A stretch of 13,640 nucleotides of DNA from Chloroflexi bacterium UBA4733. Lineage in GTDB: Bacteria; Chloroflexota; UBA4733. Positions 1 to 6,613 of the stretch are shown piece after piece; the stretch's first letter is position 1; the number at the start of each line of letters is the position of its first letter. Below the pieces are notes generated by a model. That model had not been told where the DNA came from. It made no database searches and saw only the letters and a program-made list of their open reading frames with translations. The position numbers and the translations under genes were made by a program. The stretch covers positions 1 to 13,640 of the forward strand of contig DHIZ01000043.1 in the NCBI GenBank assembly GCA_002404055.1, given 5' to 3'.

Positions 1-1376
1 CCAGGTTTTAGGATAGGCTCTAAGTCTTCCGGCGTGGCCGACTGTCCCGGCCTGAGCGCCACCACGGCATGGACCCGGTCGCCCCACTTCGTGTCCGGTA
101 CGGCGATCACCGCCGCCTCCAGGACGGCGGGGTGGGCATAGAGCGCCGCCTCCACCTCGATCGAATAGATGTTTTCCCCGCCGCTGATGATCATGTCCTT
201 CTTGCGGTCGACGATGGTGAGGTAGTAGTCCTCGTCCACCGTGGCCAGGTCGCCGGTGCGCAGCCAGCCGTCGCGCAGAGCCTCGGCCGTCTCCGCCGGC
301 TTGTTCCAGTAGCCTGGCGTCACGTTGTCGCCGCGGACAATGATCTCCCCGACTTCGCCAGGGCCGACGTCACGTTCCTGCTCGTTGACGACCCGCACCT
401 CCACGCCGATCATCGGCTGGCCACAGCTCGCGGCCCGCCGCTCCCAGCGACTGCCGGGCGCAGCGTCTCCAATTGCCCGGTGATCGCCGACTGAAAGATA
501 GGTCACGGAGGGACCCGCTTCGGTGAGACCGAAGGACTGGGCCAGGCCGCACGGCAGCGCCGCCATCGTCCGCCGCAGGAGCGCGGGCGCGATCGGTGAA
601 GCACCGTAGATGAGCAATCGCCAACTCGAGAAGTCGAAGTCGCCGATGGTTGGCGTCTGGAGCAGCGCATTAATCATCGTCGGCACGAGCAGGGTCATCG
701 TCACCCGGTCACGCTGGATCGTCTCCAGTATTGCCGTCGGATCGAACCGGCGTAGGACGGTATGACAGCCGCCGACCAGCGTAAAGATGGGGGAGCAGCA
801 TGCTGCCGCAATATGAAAGAGCGGCGCGGTATAGAGATAGTTGTCGCTCTGCCGCGCTTCGAGATGCGGAATTGCATGCAACGCGTTGGCGACCAGATTC
901 TTGTGGGTCAACATGACGCCCTTGGCGCTCGCGGTCGTCCCGCCGGTATAGAAGAGGCCGGCGACTTCGTCGGGCAGCGCGCCTGCCGGCGGCGCGTCGT
1001 CGGCAGCATAAACGACCCGGTGCAATCCGCCGAGTGTGGCGGCCAGCGGCGCGAGCGTCTCGTCCACCACCAGCACGGCCGCGCCGCTATCCGCCAGGGT
1101 GTAGGCGACCTCGGCCGCCGTCAGGCGAGCGTTGATCGGCACGATGACGCCGCCCATGCGAGGGAGGGCGTGATACAGCTCCAGGTAGCGGAAATTGTTC
1201 AGCATCAGCACGGCCACACGGTCGCCGGGCTGCACCCCCAGGCCGCGCAGCCCGGCCGCCACCAGGCGAGTGCGCTCCTCGAACTGCCGCCAGGTAAAGC
1301 GCACCTGGCCGTCAATCACCGCCGGGCAATCGCCAAAGCAGCGCGCCGCCCGTTGCAACCCAGTCAGGATATCCAT
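1..1376 (-). CDS. Acyl-CoA synthetase (AMP-binding), C-terminus beyond window
   Basis: This is a member of the ANL (AMP-forming) superfamily, likely activating a fatty or other carboxylic acid to its acyl-CoA through an acyl-adenylate. The minus frame is open from ATG 1376 to the window edge, giving 458 residues; these enzymes usually have about 500-550. Visible motifs are the P-loop YTGGTTASAKG (residues 143-153), YGASP (257-261), QSFGLTE (280-286), TGD (374-376), and the hinge DRKKD (390-394) followed by SGGENIYSIEVE. The usual proline before the P-loop lysine is alanine here. The C-terminal catalytic lysine lies outside the window. The start has a good ribosome binding site, AAAGGAG, 6 bases before the ATG. 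The gene follows the decayed regulator in the same direction after 162 bases. Substrate chain length cannot be told from sequence. Confidence 0.93.
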   Translation of the reverse strand, partial: MDILTGLQRAARCFGDCPAVIDGQVRFTWRQFEERTRLVAAGLRGLGVQPGDRVAVLMLNNFRYLELYHALPRMGGVIVPINARLTAAEVAYTLADSGAAVLVVDETLAPLAATLGGLHRVVYAADDAPPAGALPDEVAGLFYTGGTTASAKGVMLTHKNLVANALHAIPHLEARQSDNYLYTAPLFHIAAACCSPIFTLVGGCHTVLRRFDPTAILETIQRDRVTMTLLVPTMINALLQTPTIGDFDFSSWRLLIYGASPIAPALLRRTMAALPCGLAQSFGLTEAGPSVTYLSVGDHRAIGDAAPGSRWERRAASCGQPMIGVEVRVVNEQERDVGPGEVGEIIVRGDNVTPGYWNKPAETAEALRDGWLRTGDLATVDEDYYLTIVDRKKDMIISGGENIYSIEVEAALYAHPAVLEAAVIAVPDTKWGDRVHAVVALRPGQSATPEDLEPILKP

Positions 1377-1538
1377 CGAACACTCCTTTCTTTCGCTCCA
1401 TCCAAAGTGAGCACAGCCTACGGCAGGCGCTCGCGGCTGCCATCGGGGAAAGGACGCATTTGGTGGTTTCCGGCGCGAAACGTTGCTCGCCGCAACGCGC
1501 TACGTCTACCGACTCCCCCACGGCGCTGTGTACGGCCG

Positions 1539-1916
1539 CTACGTAGGGTGCCCGTTCGACGACGTCATACCGCCGGCGACCGTCCAGGCGGCGACCTGGG
1601 CGCGCGAACTCAAGCCGAGCTTGTTCAGGATATTGGTCACGTGGGTATCGGCCGTCCGCTCTGCGATCACCAACTGCTCGGCAATCTCCCGGTTCGTCAG
1701 CCCCTGCGTGATCAGGAGCGCGACCTGCCGCTCTCGAGAGCTGAGCGGCGAGGCGGCGTATACAGGGCGAGCGTCGGTCGGCCGAGGCGGAGCGATGGGA
1801 GCAGTCAGTGGCGCGGCGAGAACGGCGAGAACGCTGGCAACCGCGCTGTCCAGATCCAGCGTTCGCCCCTGCCGCATCGCCCGCTCGCTGGCACCTTCGC
1901 CCAGTCGGGAGCGCAA
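1539..1916 (-). CDS. Regulator fragment 3: LuxR-type DNA-binding domain
   Basis: This is the third segment of the broken regulator. The matching frame is open upstream to about 2060 (LIAADQPAPALSCFAAVAAV and so on), but the first plausible start is TTG 1916. The C-terminal half is a classical LuxR/GerE helix-turn-helix: LSSRERQVALLITQGLTN, then REIAEQLVIAERTADTHV, then NILNKLGLSSRAQVAAW. These are the residues expected for DNA recognition in this family. The domain looks intact, but nothing upstream in this frame could translate it efficiently unless the frameshift is bypassed. The next gene downstream, 162 bases away in the same direction, is the acyl-CoA synthetase, a possible former target. 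Confidence 0.65.
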   Translation of the reverse strand: MRSRLGEGASERAMRQGRTLDLDSAVASVLAVLAAPLTAPIAPPRPTDARPVYAASPLSSRERQVALLITQGLTNREIAEQLVIAERTADTHVTNILNKLGLSSRAQVAAWTVAGGMTSSNGHPT

Positions 1917-2038
1917 ACGAGCGATCTCCTGGTCCGCCGCCGGTAGCTCTGTTGGCGGTCGCGGCGCACGGAGGCGCTCGTGTACCGCCGCTACTGCCGC
2001 GAAGCAGGAAAGCGCCGGCGCCGGCTGATCGGCAGCGA

Positions 2039-3148
2039 TCAGGCATGCGCAGCCGATGAGGCAACAGCGACCGCCCGGCGGTCACCGACCTGCCGCCAGA
2101 GTCGAAGGCTGTCAGCGTAGCCCTGACGAGCACCTTCCAGGTCGCCAAGCGACCGAGCGAGCTTTGCCAACCGCTCGCTCGTCGCCGCGATGCCCCGACG
2201 GTCGCCGGCGGCTCGGGCGATGGCGAGGCTCTCCTCGTACCGCTGCTTCGCCAGCGTCATGCCGCCGCTTTGTTCGGCAATGATGCCCAAACTCCCCACA
2301 GCGATGCTGACGCCTCGTCGATTACCGATCTCGCGGCAAACACCCAGGCTCTCTTCGTAACAGGTCACTGCGGCCGTGAGGTCGCCTACCGAGCGCTCCA
2401 GATGGCCGAGACCGACCAGCGCTTGCGCAACGGCGGAGCGGTCACCGAGAGCACGGCTGATCGCCAGTCCTTCCTCATATCGTGATCGCGCCAGTTGATA
2501 CTCGCCCTGGCGGTGGGCCACGACGCCAAGCGTGCGGAGTGCCAGGGCGTACTCGCTCTCGCGGTACGCCAGCATACCCAGCTGGCTCTGGGCAACTGCG
2601 GCGGTGCGGTCGTCACCAATCTTGCGCGCCAGCGCGAGTCCCTCCTGGGCGAAGGCGCGGGCAGCACGGTAATCGTCCTCCTCGTAGGCCACCATCGCCT
2701 GTATCACCAGCCCGTCTGCGAGGCTGCCTTCGTCAGCCAACGTGCGGAGGAGATCCGCGCCCTCTTTGCAGCGCAGCGCCGCCATCGCGTGGTCCCCCTG
2801 ACACACGGCCAGGTAACCGAGCGATAGGGCCGCCTTCGCCCGTGTCGTCGGCAAGATGGCCGCGCTGGCGCTACGGGCAAGGAGCCGCTCCAGCCAGGCG
2901 CGCCCCTCGCCGTAATGGCTCCGGATGTACCAGAAGTGAAACAGCGCCGTCAGCAAGCGCAGCCCCAGTTCGACGCCCGCCACCGTCGACTCCGCCCAGC
3001 CCAGCGCCGCTCGCAAGTTGTCGCGCTCGGCCTCCATCAGGTCCAGCCAGAGCCTCTGGTCGGCCTCGATCAGCCGCGGCTCCGCCTGCTCCGCCAATGC
3101 CAGGAAATAGCTCGCGTGGCCCGTCGCGTCGCATCTAACTCGCCGCAC
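2039..3148 (-). CDS. Regulator fragment 2: TPR domain
   Basis: This is the second open segment, about 369 residues, in the next frame. Homology to the regulator family starts at HASYFLALAEQAEPRL near 3119. It continues through ERDNLRAALGWAE and several ~40-residue tetratricopeptide units of the form LG-x(6-8)-A-x-R-YEESL-x(3)-R-x(2)-GD. Such TPR arrays usually sense or bind partner proteins in STAND regulators. One unit is incomplete: SEYALA runs directly into LRTLGVVAHRQGEY, so the second helix of one TPR and the turn are absent. The segment ends at a TGA after VASSAAHA, where homology has shifted to the third frame. A GTG at 3148 preceded by GGCGGA could allow reinitiation, so a free TPR protein cannot be excluded, but a frameshifted remnant is more likely. 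Confidence 0.65.
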   Translation of the reverse strand: MRRVRCDATGHASYFLALAEQAEPRLIEADQRLWLDLMEAERDNLRAALGWAESTVAGVELGLRLLTALFHFWYIRSHYGEGRAWLERLLARSASAAILPTTRAKAALSLGYLAVCQGDHAMAALRCKEGADLLRTLADEGSLADGLVIQAMVAYEEDDYRAARAFAQEGLALARKIGDDRTAAVAQSQLGMLAYRESEYALALRTLGVVAHRQGEYQLARSRYEEGLAISRALGDRSAVAQALVGLGHLERSVGDLTAAVTCYEESLGVCREIGNRRGVSIAVGSLGIIAEQSGGMTLAKQRYEESLAIARAAGDRRGIAATSERLAKLARSLGDLEGARQGYADSLRLWRQVGDRRAVAVASSAAHA

Positions 3149-4152
3149 TCCGCCAACTGCTCAATACCAAAGGCCCGGATCGTCTCCAGCATGCGGAAGC
3201 GCGGCTCGCCGTCCGCCTGTGTCTCCACGACCAGCAGGTTCTTGTCCACCAGCGCCGCCAGGAGATCCAGGGCAACGGATGAAGAGATGAGAAGATCAGG
3301 AGATGAGGGGAGGGCGGGAAGGGGACCAAAAGCGCTCTCCTCATCTCCGGGTCCACGGTCTCGCTCCGCTCGCCAGCGCCCCTCATCCCTTACCACCGCC
3401 TGCGCCCCGTCCAGGGTGAAGCCACCGGCGAAGACGGCGATTCGTCGGAAGAACGTGCGCTCGGCTACGTCCAGGAGGTCGTAGCTCCAGCCGATGGCCT
3501 CCCGCAAGGTCTGGTGACGGTCCGGCACGTCGCGCCTCCCGCCAGTCAGCAGGATGAGGCGATCACTGAGGCGAACCCGGATGGCTTCGGCATTGGCTGG
3601 GCCGAGCTGGAAGGAGGACACGACTGCCCGTGCCCGCTCGACGAAGAGCGCCACGGCCGGCGACCGAGCAATCTCCCCAACCTCTCGGCTCTCCAGCGCC
3701 GGCAGCGCCAGCGGCGGCACCGCCCACTCCTGCTCCCACTGCAGGTGCAAGGGCTCGCGACTCGTCACCAGCACGGTCAACCCAGGGGATGCAGCGAGGA
3801 GATCGGCCAGGATCGCCGCCGCCGCCAGCACCTGCTCGAAATTGTCGAGCACCAGCAACAACCGGCGCTGCGCGAGGTGCTGGCGGAGCGTTTCTTGCAG
3901 GGGCTGATCGCCGGCGTCGCCGACAGCGAGCGCATGGGCGATAGCCGCGACGACCAGCAGGGGATCTCGGACGGACGCCAGGTCGACAAAGGCGACCCCG
4001 TCGGCGAATTGGGCCTGGAGCCTGTCAGCCAACGCACTGATGGCGCGGGCGGAGAGCCGGGCGCGCTCGGCCAGCGCCGCCTGACTCAGCCCGGCGGCCA
4101 CCCGATACCGCTGCAGCAGCGCGCCGAAAGGAGCCGATTCAGTGGCGACCAT
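3070..4152 (-). CDS. Regulator fragment 1: truncated XRE helix-turn-helix + ATPase
   Basis: This is the first open segment of the broken regulator, 360 residues from ATG 4152. Residues 6-41 match the first helices of an XRE helix-turn-helix (RYRVAAGLSQAALAERARLS). They join abruptly to ADRLQAQFADGVAFVDLA, which in intact homologues follows the P-loop by some 25-30 residues. The segment then carries Walker B (LLLVLDNFEQVL), TVLVTSREPL, PAVALFVERARAV, LLTGGRRDVP, the SYDLL and FFRRIAVFAGGF motifs of the winged helix, and LAALVDKNLLVVE. Between the last two motifs is a repeat-derived insertion of about 40 residues (see the repeat entry). The reading frame leaves homology after GELDATRR and ends 17 codons later. 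An in-frame ATG at 4236 is possible, but the family start is MVATES at 4152. Confidence 0.7.
   Translation of the reverse strand: MVATESAPFGALLQRYRVAAGLSQAALAERARLSARAISALADRLQAQFADGVAFVDLASVRDPLLVVAAIAHALAVGDAGDQPLQETLRQHLAQRRLLLVLDNFEQVLAAAAILADLLAASPGLTVLVTSREPLHLQWEQEWAVPPLALPALESREVGEIARSPAVALFVERARAVVSSFQLGPANAEAIRVRLSDRLILLTGGRRDVPDRHQTLREAIGWSYDLLDVAERTFFRRIAVFAGGFTLDGAQAVVRDEGRWRAERDRGPGDEESAFGPLPALPSSPDLLISSSVALDLLAALVDKNLLVVETQADGEPRFRMLETIRAFGIEQLAECGELDATRRATRAISWHWRSRRSRG
3278..3391 (-). repeat. Low-complexity inverted repeat inserted in the regulator gene
   Basis: A purine/pyrimidine-biased patch interrupts the linker between the winged helix and the LVDK motif of the regulator. 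On the plus strand it contains repeated GAGATGA-like units (3278-3312) and an inverted repeat of 14 bases with one mismatch, 3299-3312 against 3335-3348, around a 22-base loop. A further CCCCTCATCCC copy lies at 3378-3388. Translated, it gives a filler peptide (GPLPALPSSPDLLISSS) with no counterpart at this place in the family as I know it. Similar Ser/Pro-rich filler from short dispersed repeats is common in Chloroflexota and cyanobacterial genomes. It stays in frame. Confidence 0.55.
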
Positions 4153-4257
4153 AGCGCCTCCGCCTCTCACGGCCGTTCCCCGCCGCGCCCAGCAGTACTG
4201 CTCTCCGTGTCGCCACAGCGATGAGGCGAGCCGCAAGCGTATGAGCAGTGTGTCACC

Positions 4258-4286
4258 AGTGTATGCCGTCTGTGCCTCCGGCGCAA
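4258..4286 (-). promoter_or_regulatory. Candidate promoter for the regulator gene
   Basis: On the minus strand TTGCGC (4286-4281) and TACACT (4263-4258) are separated by 17 bases, a moderate match to a housekeeping sigma promoter. It would start transcription about 100 bases before the ATG at 4152. The -10 box is overlapped by one of three copies of the hexamer CAGTGT (plus strand 4246, 4257 and 4291). Confidence 0.3.
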
Positions 4287-4311
4287 TCTACAGTGTTGAG
4301 CCTGTTCGCCC

Positions 4312-4381
4312 AAACTCAAGCCACGATGAAACCCGCAGGCCCCGAGCATGCACCATGTAGATCCCATCGTGGCTTCAGTTT
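4312..4381. repeat. 17-bp inverted repeat in the intergenic region
   Basis: Bases 4312-4328 and 4365-4381 are inverted copies of each other with one mismatch in 17 bases, around a 36-base loop. It lies 38-107 bases past the stop of the shortened Uma2 gene and upstream of the regulator promoter candidate. No run of T follows on either strand, so it is not a standard terminator. It could be a large operator, a processed RNA hairpin or the ends of a small mobile palindrome; the sequence does not decide. Confidence 0.6.
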
Positions 4382-4419
4382 AGCCCGGCGGCAGAGCAGC
4401 GCGACCGGAGCGTTCCTGA

Positions 4420-4821
4420 CTACCGGCCGGAGGGCCGGCGGCCGCGCGTGTGCTGGAACACCGCGTCCACGGCCAGCGAGACGTTAGGGAACAGCGCGCT
4501 GGACAGCACGTCGCCTTCTCGCAGTACCACCGGCTCACCGTAGCGGCCGCCTTGATAGGGTGCTCCCAGCAGGGTGTATTGCTGGATCGTCCGTTGCTCC
4601 AGATCGACGAGCCAGTAGTGGGGGACGCCGTGGCGCTCGTAGGCAGCACGGATAGCGCCGCCGGCAGCATGTTCGTCGCGCGTACTCGGAGAGAGCACCT
4701 CTACCACCAGGTCGGGCACGTTGTACACGATGAGCTCCCCTGCCACGATGTCGTAGAGCTTGTCATCAGCGGGGAACTCGAGCAGGTCGGCCATAACGTA
4801 GCGCCGCGTGGTGGTGACCAT
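4420..4821 (-). CDS. Internally shortened Uma2-family endonuclease
   Basis: Uma2 (DUF820) proteins are PD-(D/E)xK-fold putative nucleases, abundant in cyanobacteria and Chloroflexota. Here 133 residues are present against the usual ~185-200. The start ATG 4821 is preceded by GAGGGA. The N-terminus (TTRRYVMADLLEFPADDKLYDIVAGELIVYN) joins directly at about residue 35 to VPDLVVEVLSPST. The ~65 intervening residues, which in intact members include the first catalytic acidic residue, are absent. The second half is otherwise normal (AYERHGVPHYWLVDLEQRTI, then a beta-rich C-terminus), though the lysine usually found just before the AYERHGV block is arginine. It is probably not an active nuclease. 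It sits downstream of a full-length relative on the same strand, about 140 bases apart. Confidence 0.75.
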   Translation of the reverse strand: MVTTTRRYVMADLLEFPADDKLYDIVAGELIVYNVPDLVVEVLSPSTRDEHAAGGAIRAAYERHGVPHYWLVDLEQRTIQQYTLLGAPYQGGRYGEPVVLREGDVLSSALFPNVSLAVDAVFQHTRGRRPSGR

Positions 4822-4963
4822 CCGTTCCCTCCCTTGCTCCGTTGACCCAAGGACCCGTGCCTCCAGTATCGCACGCGAACGCCGTAGCAAGCGCGGCGTC
4901 GCCGCTGGGCCGCTGGGAAGAGAACGGCCGGCGCTGGGATCCGTAGCGCCAGCGCCCACCACT

Positions 4964-5599
4964 TCAATCCGTGATCGGCTCGCCGAGCGGGTCGGCGAAG
5001 ACGTCGGCGACGGCATAGGCAAAGCCCGGTACCACGTCCTCACCGTCCAGGAAGTCACCGATGCCGAGCGTGGCGACCGGCTGCTGCCTGTTCGCAGCGT
5101 GCCACACGTCAACCTGTTGCCGGTCGGGCCACACCACCCACACCAGGCGCGTCCCCCCGCCGAGATACGTCTGCGCCTTCGCCGCCATGTCATCGGGCCG
5201 CTGGTCGAGAGAGGCCACTTCCACGGTGAGATCCGGGGCAAAGGGGATGGGTCGGCGCCGATTCGCGATCAAGGCGACCCTGCCAGCCTCAATGAACCCA
5301 ACATCGGGCACCAGACCTGTCTCGGCGCCGGGGAACTTGTAGACCCCATCCGCGCCGGTCACCCGACCAAGGCGATGTGGCCGGACATAATTGCGCAGCT
5401 CGGCAGCCAACTCAAGGCCGAGCGTCGTCGCGTCAAAGCCGCTACCGGCCATCCGGACTAACACCCCCTCGACTACTTCGTATTGGTAGCCATCGTCCGG
5501 CAAGGTCAGCAGGATATCGACGGTGACGGGCCCCCAATCGGGGACGACCTCTGCCCAGGGGGCGAAGTGGCGGGGCACTCGTGTCGCGATTGGCATCAT
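4964..5599 (-). CDS. Uma2-family endonuclease (DUF820)
   Basis: This is a full-length Uma2 protein of 211 residues. The start at ATG 5599 is chosen because AAGGA lies 8 bases upstream; an upstream in-frame TTG or GTG region lacks such a site. The family pattern is visible: LPDDGYQYEVVEGVLVRM near residues 33-50, a helical LELAAELRNYV segment, PDVGFIEAGR with the acidic residue D99, PDLTVEVAS with E127, and K141 in the MAAKAQTYL helix, then a WVVWPDRQQVDVW strand. These residues fit a PD-(D/E)xK active site. The biological role of Uma2 proteins is not established; they are often encoded in multiple copies. It differs strongly from its neighbour at 4420-4821, so the pair is not a recent duplication. 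Confidence 0.85.
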   Translation of the reverse strand: MMPIATRVPRHFAPWAEVVPDWGPVTVDILLTLPDDGYQYEVVEGVLVRMAGSGFDATTLGLELAAELRNYVRPHRLGRVTGADGVYKFPGAETGLVPDVGFIEAGRVALIANRRRPIPFAPDLTVEVASLDQRPDDMAAKAQTYLGGGTRLVWVVWPDRQQVDVWHAANRQQPVATLGIGDFLDGEDVVPGFAYAVADVFADPLGEPITD

Positions 5600-5685
5600 G
5601 CATCGCGTCCTTCTACAGCACATGGCCTCAACGGCGTCGAGTCAGCATAGCAGGTTCGGGTATTCCAGATCGCCCAGCGTTCGAC

Positions 5686-6228
5686 TCAGACGGGTTCCAG
5701 CGCGAGGTATGGTTCCGGTGGCAACTCGATGCGGATGGGGTCGCCGGGCAGCACCTCGCCGTCGGCCAGCACGATTGCCATGACGCCGGCTTTGCGAATG
5801 ACGTTGCCCTGCTCGTCGCGGCCCAGCGTTGCCGCCAGCAGGTTCGGCTGGATTGTGTTGAGTTGGGTGCAGGGATTGCGCAGGCCAGTCAGTTCGATCA
5901 CCGCTGTGGCGCCCAGGTGCAGCCGCGTGCCGGTCGGCAGGCCGAGCAAACCGACGCCGCGAGTGGTGACATTCTCGCCCATCTGGCCGGCTGCGACGGC
6001 GAAGCCGGCGGCCTGCAACTCGGTGTGCAGCTCGGCATGGATCAAGTGGACCTGGCGCAAGTTGGGCTGACTCGGGTCACGCACCACCCGCGAGCGATGC
6101 TTGACCGTCTGGCCCATGTGTGCGTCGCCCTCGACGCCAAGGCCGGTCAGCAGTCGGATGCTGTCCCGATTCGGCTTGCTCAGCGTGTGCGTCGCACTGC
6201 GGCTCACCGCCGCCACTACCCCGCCCAC
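5686..6228 (-). CDS. MOSC domain-containing protein
   Basis: MOSC domains occur at the C-terminus of molybdenum-cofactor sulfurases and as stand-alone proteins thought to bind molybdenum cofactor or transfer sulfur through a conserved cysteine. This 180-residue protein is the stand-alone form. It starts with GTG 6228 (GGAG 8 bases upstream) and reads SRSATHTLSKPNRDSIRLL. Visible motifs are GVEGDAH (31-37), RQVHLIHAEL (58-67), GQMGENVTT (81-89) and TGLRNPC with the conserved C120, then a C-terminal barrel ending LPGDPIRIELPPE. The length is normal. It is divergently oriented to vapB across 142 bases. No molybdoenzyme gene is in the window, so its partner is unknown. Confidence 0.92.
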   Translation of the reverse strand: MGGVVAAVSRSATHTLSKPNRDSIRLLTGLGVEGDAHMGQTVKHRSRVVRDPSQPNLRQVHLIHAELHTELQAAGFAVAAGQMGENVTTRGVGLLGLPTGTRLHLGATAVIELTGLRNPCTQLNTIQPNLLAATLGRDEQGNVIRKAGVMAIVLADGEVLPGDPIRIELPPEPYLALEPV

Positions 6229-6299
6229 CCACGTCGCTCCCTTCTCCGGCCCACAGGGTCCCGGTGCTCAGGATACCAGCACGTTGGACTGCATCCGCT

Positions 6300-6321
6300 G
6301 CGCCGGCAAGAACACCGGCGC
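6300..6321. other. Perfect 7-bp hairpin in the MOSC/vapB intergenic region
   Basis: GCGCCGG (6300-6306) and CCGGCGC (6315-6321) form a perfect inverted repeat around an 8-base spacer, about 50 bases before vapB. Ribbon-helix-helix antitoxins often bind such palindromes to repress their own operon, so it could be an operator. In such GC-rich DNA it could also arise by chance. Confidence 0.3.
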
Positions 6322-6358
6322 GACGATGGTCAGCCGGGCGGGACCAAAGCTTGTATGC

Positions 6359-6364
6359 TATGAT
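6359..6364 (+). promoter_or_regulatory. Candidate -10 box for vapBC, leaderless start
   Basis: TATGAT ends 6 bases before the ATG of vapB at 6371, the spacing expected if transcription begins at or within the start codon. There is no clear Shine-Dalgarno sequence before this ATG (GCAGGT only), which fits a leaderless message. No convincing -35 box is seen. Confidence 0.35.
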
Positions 6365-6370
6365 GCAGGT

Positions 6371-6613
6371 ATGAAACGCACAACGATTACTCTCCCCGAC
6401 GAACTCGCCGCCTGCCTGGAACACGAGGCCCAGCGCAGCGGTACCTCGGCATCACACGTCGCCCGGCAGGCCCTCACTGTCTATTTAGGTCTGGATGCAA
6501 CCCAGCTTCGTCACCTGCCATTCGCAGCGCTCGGAAGCAGTGGGTTCCACCATACCGCTCGCGATGTCGAGGAAATCCTGGCAGCCGAGTGGGACCATGC
6601 TGGCGATCGTTGA
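6371..6613 (+). CDS. vapB: Ribbon-helix-helix antitoxin (VapB-like)
   Basis: An 80-residue protein beginning MKRTTITLPDELAACLEHEA, a textbook ribbon-helix-helix DNA-binding N-terminus: a short beta strand, then helices through HVARQALTVYL. The C-terminal part (GSSGFHHTARDVEEILAAEW) is the likely toxin-neutralising tail. It overlaps the PIN-domain gene by 17 bases in another frame, the usual coupling of an antitoxin-toxin pair. It would bind and inhibit VapC and, with it, repress the operon. The reading frame is open upstream of 6371, but homology begins here. Assignment as the antitoxin rests on position and fold. Confidence 0.88.
   Translation: MKRTTITLPDELAACLEHEAQRSGTSASHVARQALTVYLGLDATQLRHLPFAALGSSGFHHTARDVEEILAAEWDHAGDR

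Larger units (their letters stand above)
1539..4152 (-). pseudogene. Decayed XRE-ATPase-TPR-LuxR transcriptional regulator
   Basis: Read across three frames, this stretch encodes a single large regulator: N-terminal XRE-type helix-turn-helix, STAND/NB-ARC ATPase, tetratricopeptide repeats and a C-terminal LuxR helix-turn-helix. The start at 4152 has GGAG 5 bases upstream. Two frameshifts break it, near 3119-3122 (after a GELDATRR stretch) and near 2058-2065. Compared with family proteins as I know them, three pieces are also missing in frame. About 110 residues are lost after residue 41, including the rest of the first DNA-binding domain and the Walker A P-loop. About 27 are lost near 3565-3575, including the GLPLA motif. 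About 24 are lost from one TPR near 2535-2550. Walker B (LLLVLDNFEQVL) and a VTSRE motif remain. Without a P-loop the ATPase cannot be normal. The three segments are listed separately below. Confidence 0.8.

Noticed and set aside
762..1946. Long plus-strand reading frame of 394 codons opposite the acyl-CoA synthetase and regulator
   Set aside because: It is antisense to clearly recognised coding sequence, spans two genes, and its translation is Arg/Gly-rich with no motif.
1312..2148. 278-codon minus-strand frame overlapping the LuxR domain
   Set aside because: Out of frame with the recognised helix-turn-helix; the translation is low-complexity Arg/Ala/Gly.
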